NCBI GenBank assembly: GCA_949927415.1
Contig: CATLFB010000006.1
Span: forward strand, 1 to 64,000
DNA length: 64,000 nucleotides
Direction of reading: 5' to 3'
DNA from: an uncultured Candidatus Melainabacteria bacterium
Lineage (GTDB): Bacteria; Cyanobacteriota; Vampirovibrionia; Gastranaerophilales; Gastranaerophilaceae
Part shown: piece by piece, positions 27,309-36,080 of the stretch
How the letters are laid out: every line of letters starts with the position of its first letter
How positions within the stretch are numbered: position 1 is the first letter of the stretch
The notes under the pieces: generated by a model
Database searches by the model: none
Told to the model about the DNA's origin: nothing
Seen by the model: the letters and a program-made list of their open reading frames with translations, nothing else
Position numbers and translations under genes: made by a program

Positions 27309-27346
27309 AAAAATCCGGTTTTTTCATTTTTAGACCGGATTTTTTG
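27309..27346 (+). terminator. Terminator of the pseudopilin pair
   Basis: AATCCGGT (27312-27319) pairs with ACCGGATT (27334-27341), with a T6 tail. The rest of the 325-bp gap (27276-27600) holds only A/T-rich DNA and the next terminator. Confidence 0.8.
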
Positions 27347-27551
27347 TTGAAAGTTTTTTATAAATATTAATCGTAAATTGTAAATCGTTTTTTGCTTTGA
27401 AGTTTAATTATAGGGTTTTCTTGTTATGTGTGGTTTGTAATTAGCACTTTGAATTCAGAGGAAGCTAATTTATTCCTGTTGAGGGTTATTCGTTAATTGG
27501 GAGTTTATATTGAGTTCTTTTAGGCTTGGTAAAAAAGTATTGAAGCGCATT

Positions 27552-27581
27552 AAAAAAGCCCTCATTCTGAGGGCTTTTAAA
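27552..27581 (-). terminator. Terminator of the 937-aa pseudopilin gene
   Basis: AAAAGCCCTC and GAGGGCTTTT form a perfect stem with a 5-nt loop; T-run on the minus strand. Confidence 0.8.
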
Positions 27582-27600
27582 CAGGTTTATTTGGTTTGTT

Positions 27601-30414
27601 TTACCATCTGATAACAACAACCCCTGCGATACCGTCCTGTGCAACCGGAGTTGCTGACCAGTAGACGCCTTTACGGCAAGCATAGGTTTGCATATCTGCA
27701 GCATCAAGATACATGCCAAGGTTGCCTTTTACGCGTTGGCCTTCAAACCAGCGCTGCCATTCACTTGCCCAGCAGTGGTTTCTTGAACCGCCGCCATCTC
27801 CGCCTGCTCCGGAGGCCATCAGCCATCTGTCAAGTATGTTGTCATCACCGACCGGCAAGACCAGATTCATGATATTTGACTTGAAGTTTGCAATACTTGC
27901 TTCTTCACCGGGGGTGCCGTTTTTGCCGGCTAAGAAGTCTCCGCCCTGGAACCAGGTAGGAAGTTGTTCCGTCGGGGTTACAAGCCCGCCGGGTCCGCCT
28001 GCACCTCCTTGTACAAACAAAAGGTTTTGTGCAGCTTCGCCGCCTGCAGGAATAAATTGGATGGTTGTATCACCGCCGTTTTCGCCTGCATCGCCGGAAC
28101 CTTCTGCACCGCCTCGACCGCCGCGGCCGGGGGTGATTAGGAAGTCGCCGTCTTTAATTGTTCGAATAAGCTTGATATTGTATCCGCCTGCTTTACCGCC
28201 TTCGCCATACTGGAGATAGTTGGTGTTCCAGGTGTATTTATAAGTGTATTTTCCGTTTTCTGTTGTTCCGCCGGCACTGCGTACAAGGCAATAGCCTACA
28301 TGGTTTTCGCCGCAGGTGCCGGTTCTGGTATTGCCGGTTTGCGTGCCTTGTGCGCGTCCTGCGCCGTTAACCGGTGCGCTTTTACCTGCTGTCGGAGTTG
28401 TGCCGCCTGCAGTTAGTTTGCGTGCACCCTGTCCCTGGGTTGGTGGTTGAACGTTTACTTCGCAGTTGTCGCCGTTCAGCTCGACTCTGGCTGAACCAAC
28501 TGAATCTGTGCCGTTTTCGGCATAGCAGTTGCCCAGCTGATTTTTCCATTCAGCTTCAGTGTACATTGACTGATAGCCTGCGTTAGTACAGTTTTTGTCA
28601 CTGCCGCGCACGCCAGGAACAACATCTGATTTGCCGACATACTTGATACCTAAACCGGCATTAACATCGTTTGTTCGGCATTGTTTGCCGGTGCCGCCTT
28701 TACCGCCGTCTACTTTTTCAGGGTAGTAGGAGGCATATTTTGATGATGGAGAGTAGCTGACCAGACATTCTGTGCCGGATGAGTTACGTCTCGGGCAACT
28801 ACAGTATGCAGAGCCGTTGCCGTATACTGTTGTGGATGTTGTATATGAACCGGTTGACCAAATTGAACCGTTATCATAGCCTCTTGGGCAGCTGTCATAG
28901 CTGGAGGTGCCATAATCGACTCTATATCCTGTGATAAGGCTTTTTACCGGGTTTTGGTTGAATCCGGGAGTTGTGTTCGGATCGTTTCCGTCTTGCGGAA
29001 TTGTTGTTTGTGTAAGCTTTCCGCAGCTAGGCATTCCTGTCGGCATATTTGAACTTGGGCCGTTATTAGCTGCATCACTAAAACATCTTGCACCATACGC
29101 ATTTTTATTTTCTTCTGATTCATCGTATTCGATTTTTTTGCTGTAAACTGCTGATGATGCTTTGGTAACAACTTCTGCAATAGCAGCAGAGCCACCGCCC
29201 ATCGGGATAATATCTTCTCCGAAAGCATCCATTATGCCCTGCGTGTTGCAGGTTACACCAACAGGGTCATACCCTTCAAAGAATGCTCCGAATATGCCGT
29301 CGCTGACGCCTGAGAATTTACTCGGGTTTCCGTAGTTGCAAATGTTGTATGTTTTAGCTTGATCTCTAAGCACCTGACGTTCTTTTTTCTGTTCTTTTCC
29401 GTTTGCTTTAGTTTTTTCGTAAACTCTTTTAGGAGGATTTGTAGGTGTATTCAGCTGAGCATAGTCGTGGGTATATGTATCGACTGCTGAAACCTTAAGG
29501 TTTGAGTAGGTGTCACTGAAAGAACTTGTTGGTTTGCTATAGCTTTCACAAGTACCTGAACCCTGGTTTCTGCAGATGTAGGTTGACTGACAGGAGTTCC
29601 ATCTTTGACAGGTTGTTGTATATTTTTGGTAACAGTATGATGATGTGGACGATTTTCTTGAGTATCCGTCAGGGCAAGGATTTCCGTAGCCAACGTAAGT
29701 TGAACGTTCTTTTTCACACGTATAGTCATCATAACCGCCGCGGCAGCAGTTATCTGATACGTTTGAATAGCTGTAAGTGTAAACTCTGTAGGTTTCAGAG
29801 CGGGTGTTGCAGGAGCATTTAACTTCCTTGTCTCCCTGATAGTGCCATCTTCTGTATTTCAAGCAAACCGGGGTGGTATCCTGCTTGATATAATAGACAT
29901 CCCCGCCATCTCCTGCGTCTCCGCCAGGTTTGTTAAGCATTTTTCCGGTAGCATTAGCGTATGCCCAAATCTTGCCGCCTAATGACGACAATTCGCCTGA
30001 GCCAATACCTTTCAAATCAAGTATGCCTTGAGTAATACCAAAAGGTGACATAACTTCAGTTTTTGATTCGTAAACCTGAAGGTTTCCGCCCTGATAGCCG
30101 GAATCTCCGCCGCCTCCGCCGCCGGCAGTGGCTTGAATGTACATATAACCTGCTCTTTCGGGAGGAGTAAATCTGCATTCGGTGACATCGCGATCAAGGG
30201 TCTTTTTCGTAAGTCCTGAGCCGACGTATCTTTCTTCATGCAATGTGCCGTTTTTGTAGTAGCACATATATGCCCCGTGCATTGCTATTTTGGGGACTTT
30301 GACGTGTTTTTTAGAAATTACCGTAACACCCGACGCCAGCATCAGTGATACTATCAATAGGAGCATCATCATTTCGACAAGCGAAAACGCGCTCCAAATC
30401 CTCGTTTTGTTCAT
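27601..30414 (-). CDS. Giant glycine- and cysteine-rich pseudopilin-like surface protein (III)
   Basis: 937 aa, far longer than any ordinary pilin (about 150-200). It begins with a short basic leader and AFSLVEMMMLLLIVSLMLASG, a prepilin peptidase site and helix. The shared block HGAYMCYYKNGTL...ECRFTPPERAGYMYIQ comes next, then GGGGGGDSG. A cysteine-rich stretch (residues about 195-300, with CSCNTRS, DNCCRGGYDDYTCEKE, CQRWNSCQSTYICRN) could form a disulfide-knotted domain. Long Gly-rich, collagen-like loops follow (GGRGGAEGSGDAGENGG), and the protein closes with GIAGVVVIRW. It is convergent with the related pair at 25-27 kb. Likely an extracellular adhesive or fibre protein. Confidence 0.7.
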   Translation of the reverse strand: MNKTRIWSAFSLVEMMMLLLIVSLMLASGVTVISKKHVKVPKIAMHGAYMCYYKNGTLHEERYVGSGLTKKTLDRDVTECRFTPPERAGYMYIQATAGGGGGGDSGYQGGNLQVYESKTEVMSPFGITQGILDLKGIGSGELSSLGGKIWAYANATGKMLNKPGGDAGDGGDVYYIKQDTTPVCLKYRRWHYQGDKEVKCSCNTRSETYRVYTYSYSNVSDNCCRGGYDDYTCEKERSTYVGYGNPCPDGYSRKSSTSSYCYQKYTTTCQRWNSCQSTYICRNQGSGTCESYSKPTSSFSDTYSNLKVSAVDTYTHDYAQLNTPTNPPKRVYEKTKANGKEQKKERQVLRDQAKTYNICNYGNPSKFSGVSDGIFGAFFEGYDPVGVTCNTQGIMDAFGEDIIPMGGGSAAIAEVVTKASSAVYSKKIEYDESEENKNAYGARCFSDAANNGPSSNMPTGMPSCGKLTQTTIPQDGNDPNTTPGFNQNPVKSLITGYRVDYGTSSYDSCPRGYDNGSIWSTGSYTTSTTVYGNGSAYCSCPRRNSSGTECLVSYSPSSKYASYYPEKVDGGKGGTGKQCRTNDVNAGLGIKYVGKSDVVPGVRGSDKNCTNAGYQSMYTEAEWKNQLGNCYAENGTDSVGSARVELNGDNCEVNVQPPTQGQGARKLTAGGTTPTAGKSAPVNGAGRAQGTQTGNTRTGTCGENHVGYCLVRSAGGTTENGKYTYKYTWNTNYLQYGEGGKAGGYNIKLIRTIKDGDFLITPGRGGRGGAEGSGDAGENGGDTTIQFIPAGGEAAQNLLFVQGGAGGPGGLVTPTEQLPTWFQGGDFLAGKNGTPGEEASIANFKSNIMNLVLPVGDDNILDRWLMASGAGGDGGGSRNHCWASEWQRWFEGQRVKGNLGMYLDAADMQTYACRKGVYWSATPVAQDGIAGVVVIRW

Positions 30415-30607
30415 ACGCTATTCACCTTTATATAATAAACTAATAAATTATATTCTATTATAACATTTTACGGAACAAAAATCAAGGGGGGGTTGGGTTA
30501 TTTGGCGTAAGTTCCGGCCTGAATTTTCTTTCAATTGCAAGCCTCCGGTGATGTTGTAAATAAGAAATAGCCGAATGACTCAAAAAAAATTTTTACCCAT
30601 TTTTCTA

Positions 30608-30636
30608 TTGATTTTTAATTGGCAATAATGTTATTA
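30608..30636 (+). promoter_or_regulatory. Promoter of the photolyase gene
   Basis: TTGATT (30608-30613), 17-bp spacer, TTATTA (30631-30636). The -10 is weak. The ATG at 30644 would leave almost no leader, so transcription may start at or near the start codon. Confidence 0.4.
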
Positions 30637-30643
30637 TTAAAAA

Positions 30644-31915
30644 ATGAAAAACGGCAAAAAAGGAAATATCATTAATAGCCTTCCCGTAATTTTTGATGTG
30701 GAAAAAAGTCCGCTTCCTGAAAGGGTTACTCTTGTCAACAAAGGTGTCGGCGGGGAGGGGCCAGTTGTTTATATAATGGACAGAGAACTCAGGTGTGCGG
30801 ATAATTTTGCGCTTATATTTGCAGCGGCAAAGGCGGCTTCAAGAAAAAGGGGTTTGAAAATTTTTCATCTTTTTCAAAATTTTGAATCTGACGAAAAGCA
30901 AAGATTTTATGAAGATGAACTTGATGTATTGCGTCTTGATATGAAAAATAACAATCTTGATTTCAGGATTGAGTATGACAAGGATGCGGCGGAGCTTGTG
31001 AAGGAAATTTCGCCTGCGTGCGTTGTTGTTGATTTTAACCCGATTCGAAACGATGACAGTTTGATGGCTTTAAAATATATGGTTTACGAAGTCGACGGGC
31101 ATAACATTATTCCTGCGAAATTTATTTCGCAAAAGGCAGAATACAGCGCATATCAGTTTAGAAAACATGTTTATGATAAGATTTACGGCTATTTTACAGA
31201 GCCTGTTGAAAAGTACACATCCGGATCTGTCGGGTATTCGGTGCTGAATGATTTTTTGGAAAATAAGCTTGAGCGCTACGCTGCGGAAAAAAATAATCCT
31301 AATGTTGATGTTGTTTCAAATTTGAGTGCGTATCTTAATTTTGGTTTTTTGTCGGCGCAGAGGGTTGCGCTTGAGGTTTATAAAAGTGATGCGTCAAAAG
31401 AGAACAAGGAAGCTTTTTTGGAAGAACTTATCGTTAGGAAGGAGCTTGCTGATAATTTCTGTTTGTATAATAAGAATTACAAAGTTTTAAGGGGAGCGCC
31501 ATTGTGGGGTGTTCGCACACTGCTTAAGCATAAAAATGATTTCAGACCGCTTACATATACCATTGAGGAGTTAGAAAATGCAGGGACAAAGGATATTATT
31601 TGGAATGCGGCACAAAGAGAACTCACGTCAAAAGGAAAGATTCACGGGTATTTGAGGATGTATTGGGCAAAAATGCTCCTGCATTGGACGGAAACTCCGA
31701 TGGATGCAATTGCGGCCGCAATATATCTAAATGACAAATATGCCTTTGATGCGCCTTCCGCGAATGGTTATGTCGGGATTTTGTGGGCTATTGCAGGGCT
31801 TCATGACCGTCCTTTTGCGGAAGAATCCGTGTCCGGTAAAATCCGGCGGATGAGTTACAAGTCTTTGTATAAAAAATTGAAAAATGGTGAATATTTAAAA
31901 CAGTCCGGGTTGTAA
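30644..31915 (+). CDS. Class II CPD photolyase (deoxyribodipyrimidine photo-lyase)
   Basis: 423 aa, close to the 440-460 usual for class II enzymes. The N-terminal alpha/beta domain has VVYIMDRELRCADNFAL, the class II opening. The C-terminal FAD-binding domain has LSAYLNFGFLSAQRVALEV, EELIVRKELADNFC, and LTSKGKIHGYLRMYWAKMLLHW, the best-conserved class II signature, followed by NGYVGILWAIAGLHDRPF. It repairs cyclobutane pyrimidine dimers using blue light and reduced FAD. The presence of a light-dependent enzyme is notable if the host is a gut anaerobe, and may reflect ancestry or an exposed environmental stage. Confidence 0.9.
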   Translation: MKNGKKGNIINSLPVIFDVEKSPLPERVTLVNKGVGGEGPVVYIMDRELRCADNFALIFAAAKAASRKRGLKIFHLFQNFESDEKQRFYEDELDVLRLDMKNNNLDFRIEYDKDAAELVKEISPACVVVDFNPIRNDDSLMALKYMVYEVDGHNIIPAKFISQKAEYSAYQFRKHVYDKIYGYFTEPVEKYTSGSVGYSVLNDFLENKLERYAAEKNNPNVDVVSNLSAYLNFGFLSAQRVALEVYKSDASKENKEAFLEELIVRKELADNFCLYNKNYKVLRGAPLWGVRTLLKHKNDFRPLTYTIEELENAGTKDIIWNAAQRELTSKGKIHGYLRMYWAKMLLHWTETPMDAIAAAIYLNDKYAFDAPSANGYVGILWAIAGLHDRPFAEESVSGKIRRMSYKSLYKKLKNGEYLKQSGL

Positions 31916-31936
31916 TCAAACCGGACTGTTATTTTC
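31898..31936 (+). terminator. Terminator overlapping the photolyase stop
   Basis: CAGTCCGG (31901-31908) and CCGGACTG (31921-31928) form a perfect stem whose loop contains the stop codon; a T-rich tail follows. Confidence 0.75.
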
Positions 31937-31955
31937 TAAGTTTTATATTTTAATT

Positions 31956-32561
31956 TTACTTTCTGCTTTTTTCTCTTGAAACAGAACTTGATTTCAGGAA
32001 TTCTTTTTCCATTGCGCCTTTGACTTTGACTCCGCCGTCGGGCTGAACAAAAATTGAGTATCTGTCGGGGGTTTTGCAGTTAGTGGCATTGTAAGCGCAG
32101 TTTGGAGCTTTATCTCCGTTTATATCAATAATAATTTCTGCGTCAGTGGCAAATGAACTGTTCGGAATGCGGTATTCGATGCTGTCATTTGTTCTGAAGC
32201 TGGGAGTTTGATTGCCGTTGCAGGTGACATCTCCGTCAATAGTGTTCATTTTCATTGCAAAAAGCTGGCAGAATTTAGTTGCGCCGGAATAAGACTTGTC
32301 GTTAAGAGTTATGGCTGTTGTATTGTCGAGGCCCTGGTATGCACTGCCGTCATCTTTTGTTGCTTCAGGATAAAGATATGCGTCATTAACAAGTTCTGTG
32401 ACAACGCGTTCAACGTTGGTGTAAGCCTTTTTGAAAAGCATTTTTTGTTTGTCCGGCTGGATTTGGTTGATTGCCGGAAGAATTAATGATGCGATAATAC
32501 CGACTATTGCCAGAGTTACTAGAACTTCGCCTAAAGAAAATGCTGACATTTTATTTTTCAT
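31956..32561 (-). CDS. Type IV pseudopilin-like protein
   Basis: 201 aa. The leader MKNKMS precedes AFSLGEVLVTLAIVGIIAS, a prepilin-type helix with Gly at position 4. The globular part has a four-cysteine pattern and a calcium-like or beta-hairpin segment (IIIDINGDKAPN) also found in the divergent neighbour at 32759 (VVFADINGSKAPN). The shared DINGxKAPN segment marks these two as one subfamily, different from the NGWxxPKDYP subfamily at 4.2 and 12.6 kb. The C-terminus is basic (SSSVSREKSRK). Its start lies 197 bp from the divergent start at 32759. Minor pilin or pseudopilin, partners unknown. Confidence 0.82.
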   Translation of the reverse strand: MKNKMSAFSLGEVLVTLAIVGIIASLILPAINQIQPDKQKMLFKKAYTNVERVVTELVNDAYLYPEATKDDGSAYQGLDNTTAITLNDKSYSGATKFCQLFAMKMNTIDGDVTCNGNQTPSFRTNDSIEYRIPNSSFATDAEIIIDINGDKAPNCAYNATNCKTPDRYSIFVQPDGGVKVKGAMEKEFLKSSSVSREKSRK

Positions 32562-32696
32562 ATTTCATAATCCTCACTTGTCTTAATAATATTACTATGC
32601 CACTATTTATGAGTTTAATATCATTATAATAATTTATGAAAAGAAAAAATCATCTGTTTGATTTGTTTTTGCGGCGTAAACGACGGTGGTTTTACC

Positions 32697-32725
32697 TTGA
32701 CGCAATGCCGGCGATGTGTTATAAT
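32697..32725 (+). promoter_or_regulatory. Sigma-70 type promoter of the 32759 pseudopilin gene
   Basis: -35 TTGACG (32697-32702), 17-bp spacer, -10 TATAAT (32720-32725), 33 bp before the start codon. Confidence 0.85.
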
Positions 32726-32758
32726 TAAAAGTGTTATACTAAAGATTTGGAGCTGGAT

Positions 32759-33631
32759 ATGTTGAAGAAATTAAAGGGTATTACGATAGCTGAAATGATG
32801 ATTACATTAGGAATCATCGGCATTATATCAACCTTGGCTCTTATTACAATAAAGCCTTATGATAAAACATATAAATGGTTATATGTAAGAATATTCCATA
32901 CATTAGAAACAGCTGTTTACAACTCAATGATGTCCCGTGACGGCGCAGGTTTCCCATCATCCACAACAGCATTTTGCGAAATGCTTGGCGAGTATATGAA
33001 CATTGATGAAAACAACTGTACAACTGCGGGCGATTTAGACATAAATGCCTCAACTTTTCCGGAAACAAATATCAAACTTGTCGCCAGTAACGGTATGAGA
33101 TTGTGGATAGCCGCAAACGGCGGTGCTCCGTTTGTTCATACAAATACAACGATTGACGGCTCTCCTGCTAATATGAAGTATTATGTGGTTTTTGCTGACA
33201 TAAACGGTTCAAAAGCTCCGAATAGAGCACAGTGGACTGATGAAGGAAATTTGGGTTGGAATTATAACAGCAAGCTTGTTGATATTGTTGCATTTGTCGT
33301 CACAGAGGCATCTGTTGTCATTCCTGTAGGGCCTCCGGAAATAGATACCAGATATATGCTTGCAACAGCAATTTATCCGCCGGATGATGAGACAAAACCT
33401 GAAGGAACAAGATCTATTCCTGTGTCTTATTATGAAGCCAAACATCTGGCGTTTGGAAACAGCAAATCCTTAACCGAGCCGATGTCTCTGGATTTTTACA
33501 GAGATTTTGCAACGAACAGCCCGTTTTCAATAACATATCCTGCGGCACCTTCTGTTAGCGAAGATAAAGGATGTGTGGAGGGTGCAAATGTTGTTTCTCC
33601 ATGTTATGTGAAAATTGAGGATTATAACTAA
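32759..33631 (+). CDS. Type IV pseudopilin-like protein
   Basis: 290 aa from the ATG at 32759, preceded by GGAG. The prepilin-like site is GITIAEMMITLGIIGIIST, with Ile replacing Phe at +1 of the mature protein. The large globular domain contains VVFADINGSKAPNRAQW, related to the divergent 31956 gene, and ends with two cysteines (GCVEGANVVSPCYVK). It is longer than usual pilins. A clean promoter and terminator make it a single-gene unit. Confidence 0.8.
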   Translation: MLKKLKGITIAEMMITLGIIGIISTLALITIKPYDKTYKWLYVRIFHTLETAVYNSMMSRDGAGFPSSTTAFCEMLGEYMNIDENNCTTAGDLDINASTFPETNIKLVASNGMRLWIAANGGAPFVHTNTTIDGSPANMKYYVVFADINGSKAPNRAQWTDEGNLGWNYNSKLVDIVAFVVTEASVVIPVGPPEIDTRYMLATAIYPPDDETKPEGTRSIPVSYYEAKHLAFGNSKSLTEPMSLDFYRDFATNSPFSITYPAAPSVSEDKGCVEGANVVSPCYVKIEDYN

Positions 33632-33649
33632 TCAGGTCGAAGATTTTAT

Positions 33650-33690
33650 AAAAAGCGCGTCTTTTCTTTATTTGAAAAGGCGCTTTTTTG
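33650..33690 (+). terminator. Terminator
   Basis: AAAAGCGC...TTTTC pairs with GAAAA...GCGCTTTT with small bulges; a T6 tail follows. It ends the pseudopilin transcript. Confidence 0.8.
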
Positions 33691-33778
33691 TTATATTTAC
33701 CCGGGCGAAATTTTAGGGTATGTAATTTTATTTGTGTTAATATTGAATTAATAAAACAATCTAAAATCGGAGTTTTCT

Positions 33779-34804
33779 ATGAACGACATTAATAACCAAT
33801 CTTTTGACAATAACGAAATTTCGCAACTTTCCGGTCAGGAAAAGCGGAATCAGAACAATAAGATTTTAATCCTTTTTGTTATGGCAATCGTTTTTATTGC
33901 ATGCGCGCTAGCCGCCTTTAACGCTCTGTTTTCGCAACGAACGGAGGACGCGGTTGTTGAAAGTTTAATAATAACGGCGGCTTCAAAGGTTGATGGTTAT
34001 ATCGCATCTGTTAATGCCAAAATTGGAGATGAAGTTAAGGCAAACCGGCTTCTTGCGGAAATTGATACTCAAAGTTTTGAGAACGTTTTGAGAATAGCAG
34101 AAAATAAGCTTTCTGATTTTAAATCAAAATTAAGTGCGCAGGAAAAACTGGTGAGCGAAAGTATATCCAATGTAAATTCAGCCATCCAAAAGCGAAAGGC
34201 TGCTGCTTCAAAGCTTTCAAATGCCGAAGCTGATTACACAAAATCTGCCCAGATGTACAAAGAAGGAATTATCTCAAAACAAGAATATGACAATGCTTTG
34301 AATGTATTAACCTCAGTTCAGGGAGAGGCAAAATTTGCAGAAGAAAATTTGAATTCTGCAAAATCCATTCTTGAAAACAACAAACAAAAACTCCAAACAT
34401 TAGAAAGCGAAATAAAACTTGCGGAAGATGATATCAAACGTGCGCAAACAAACCTTTCTAACACAAAAATTTATGCGCCTGAAGAGGGCAAAGTTTCTTC
34501 AATACTTGCAAAAGAAGGTGATTATATTCTGATTTCGCAGCCGATATTAGAAATTACTCCGAAAAAAATATGGGTACTTGCAACTTTCGACGAGAAACGT
34601 TTTGCAATAAAGGTTGGCCAAAAAGCACAAATCAAAATTCCGGCTTGTAAAAATAAAACATTTAAAGGCCATGTAAAAAGTGTTCACCGCGCAACAGGTG
34701 AGTATGTAAAAGGAGTTCTTGTTAAAATTCTGGTTGATGATGACACGAGTGCAGAAAATATTGTTTCCGGAATGCAGGCAATCCCGACAGTCAAGAAATA
34801 TTAA
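33779..34804 (+). CDS. HlyD/EmrA-family membrane fusion protein, orphan
   Basis: 341 aa. A cytoplasmic N-terminus of about 27 residues is followed by one membrane helix (KILILFVMAIVFIACALAAF). Next come the barrel-sandwich strand (KVDGYIASVNAKIGDEVKANRLLAEID), a long coiled coil (about residues 95-220), and the second half-barrel (KIYAPEEGKVSSILAKEGDYI). These are the elements of HlyD-type periplasmic adaptors that link an inner-membrane exporter to an outer-membrane channel. The usual EmrB, ABC or TolC partner is not adjacent, since the next gene is a lineage membrane protein. Start ATG at 33779. Confidence 0.87.
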   Translation: MNDINNQSFDNNEISQLSGQEKRNQNNKILILFVMAIVFIACALAAFNALFSQRTEDAVVESLIITAASKVDGYIASVNAKIGDEVKANRLLAEIDTQSFENVLRIAENKLSDFKSKLSAQEKLVSESISNVNSAIQKRKAAASKLSNAEADYTKSAQMYKEGIISKQEYDNALNVLTSVQGEAKFAEENLNSAKSILENNKQKLQTLESEIKLAEDDIKRAQTNLSNTKIYAPEEGKVSSILAKEGDYILISQPILEITPKKIWVLATFDEKRFAIKVGQKAQIKIPACKNKTFKGHVKSVHRATGEYVKGVLVKILVDDDTSAENIVSGMQAIPTVKKY

Positions 34805-34994
34805 TCTTTGATATTTCTACAAATTTTCGACGTCCGTAACAGGCGGATGCGGCAATCGGTTTCAAAATTGCGTGCGCTGACGATTTTTTTTATTGCAGTG
34901 ATAATTCCTGATATTAATCTGTAAATTAATATTAAGCCGGATGTTATTTTTTGAAGTTATTTATATTATAATTGTAGTGAAAGCGGATAAAATA

Positions 34995-35690
34995 ATGCAA
35001 AACCAGCTTAACATCAATAATTCCACCATAAAACCTTTTAACTCTTTCAAAAATTCCGCCAAAGTCAAAAAGGCTTATTTGAATTACCGTTGGCATAATA
35101 CCGATGTAGTTGAAATTCATACAAAAATAAAAGCTTTTGCAGGCTCTCTTCTTGGCGTCGCATTAGCAACCGGATTTGTTGCGAAAAAACAGAATTTGAA
35201 ACTTTCAAACCCCTTGACTCTTTTCAAAATCAAATACGGGGTGAAAGAAATGGTTTCAATCAGCGCCATTTCTATAATCGGCGGTGTCCTTGGCGGAATG
35301 ATAGGCTCTGATAAGAAAAAAGAAAAAATTAATGAAGGTGTTTTTCAATTCATGAATGCCTCCGTTCCGCTTATGGTCGTTCATCCTGTCACAAAGCTTT
35401 TGGATAACTGCAAAAACGCTAAAATAAAAGAAAATAAACTCATTCGTATTGGTGCAACCTTTGCCGTACTGTTTGCCGGCATGAAAGGCGCTGCCGTGCT
35501 TTCTAATTTTATAAATGACCCGCACGACAAAGTTCCGGATAGAAAATTAACAATGAAAGATTCGCTTGCAAATATCGACGATGCCTTCGGCGCTCTTGCG
35601 GTTGCAAAAATTCCGTATGCAAATAACGTTGAAAAAGTGCTTCCGTTTATCTATACCTGGTGCGGTTACAGAGCAGGGCAAAGCAATTAA
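34995..35690 (+). CDS. Lineage-type membrane protein, paralogue of the 11738 gene
   Basis: 231 aa from the ATG at 34995; the upstream in-frame ATG at 34941 would add a non-conserved stretch before MQNQLNINNSTIKPF. Hydrophobic segments are KAFAGSLLGVALATGFVA, SISAISIIGGVLGGMIG and IRIGATFAVLFAGMKGAAVL. The C-terminal block aligns with the 11738 protein (FINDP, then DDAFGAL, then a terminal aromatic-Gly-Arg-Ala-Gly stretch). It carries the recurrent N-terminal leader. Predicted inner-membrane protein of unknown function. Confidence 0.62.
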   Translation: MQNQLNINNSTIKPFNSFKNSAKVKKAYLNYRWHNTDVVEIHTKIKAFAGSLLGVALATGFVAKKQNLKLSNPLTLFKIKYGVKEMVSISAISIIGGVLGGMIGSDKKKEKINEGVFQFMNASVPLMVVHPVTKLLDNCKNAKIKENKLIRIGATFAVLFAGMKGAAVLSNFINDPHDKVPDRKLTMKDSLANIDDAFGALAVAKIPYANNVEKVLPFIYTWCGYRAGQSN

Positions 35691-35724
35691 AAAGCATCCG
35701 CAGAGTTTGTTCTGCGGATGTTCA
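35689..35724 (+). terminator. Hairpin terminator
   Basis: CATCCGCAGA and TCTGCGGATG form a 10-bp stem directly after the stop; only a short T-rich tail follows. Confidence 0.6.
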
Positions 35725-35736
35725 ATATCTAAATAT

Positions 35737-36069
35737 TTATTGAATGCTTTGAATTTTTAACTGCCCGTCCTCTTCTACAAACTGAACGTTTTGCCGCGGC
35801 TGTTGATTGTAAATTCTCTTCATTGCAGGCTCTGTAAGTTGAAATTCCTTATTCTTCGCATCTTTTTGCTCTTTCATGTCTTTAAAGTCGTTGTATTCCT
35901 GATAGCGGAATTTCATATCTTTAATCATTTGCATATCATGCACCTGCGTCCCGCCAACGCCCATTGACGAATTTATCATTCCTGCCGGAACTTCTCCGCC
36001 CGGAAATGCCATTGCGGAAGTTCCGATTGTTACGAAACTTAATAATATTGCGAATTGTATCTTTTTCAT
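35737..36069 (-). CDS. Small exported protein
   Basis: 110 aa. A clear signal peptide (MKKIQFAILLSFVTIGTSAMA) is followed by a Met/Gln/Lys-rich mature part with no recognised domain. A charged helix lies around residues 55-85 (FRYQEYNDFKDMKEQKDAKNK). It is 11 bp downstream of the SIMPL gene and in the same direction, so it is probably its operon partner. The product should be periplasmic. Function unknown. Confidence 0.65.
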   Translation of the reverse strand: MKKIQFAILLSFVTIGTSAMAFPGGEVPAGMINSSMGVGGTQVHDMQMIKDMKFRYQEYNDFKDMKEQKDAKNKEFQLTEPAMKRIYNQQPRQNVQFVEEDGQLKIQSIQ

Positions 36070-36080
36070 ACTATTTCCTC

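Noticed and set aside
27601-30414. Long antisense frames within the giant pseudopilin gene
   Set aside because: They arise from the Gly/Pro-rich GC pattern on the opposite strand and lack starts with ribosome binding sites.
30486-30492. G7 run upstream of the photolyase gene as a phase-variable tract
   Set aside because: It lies well upstream of the -35 region and outside any reading frame, and is short.
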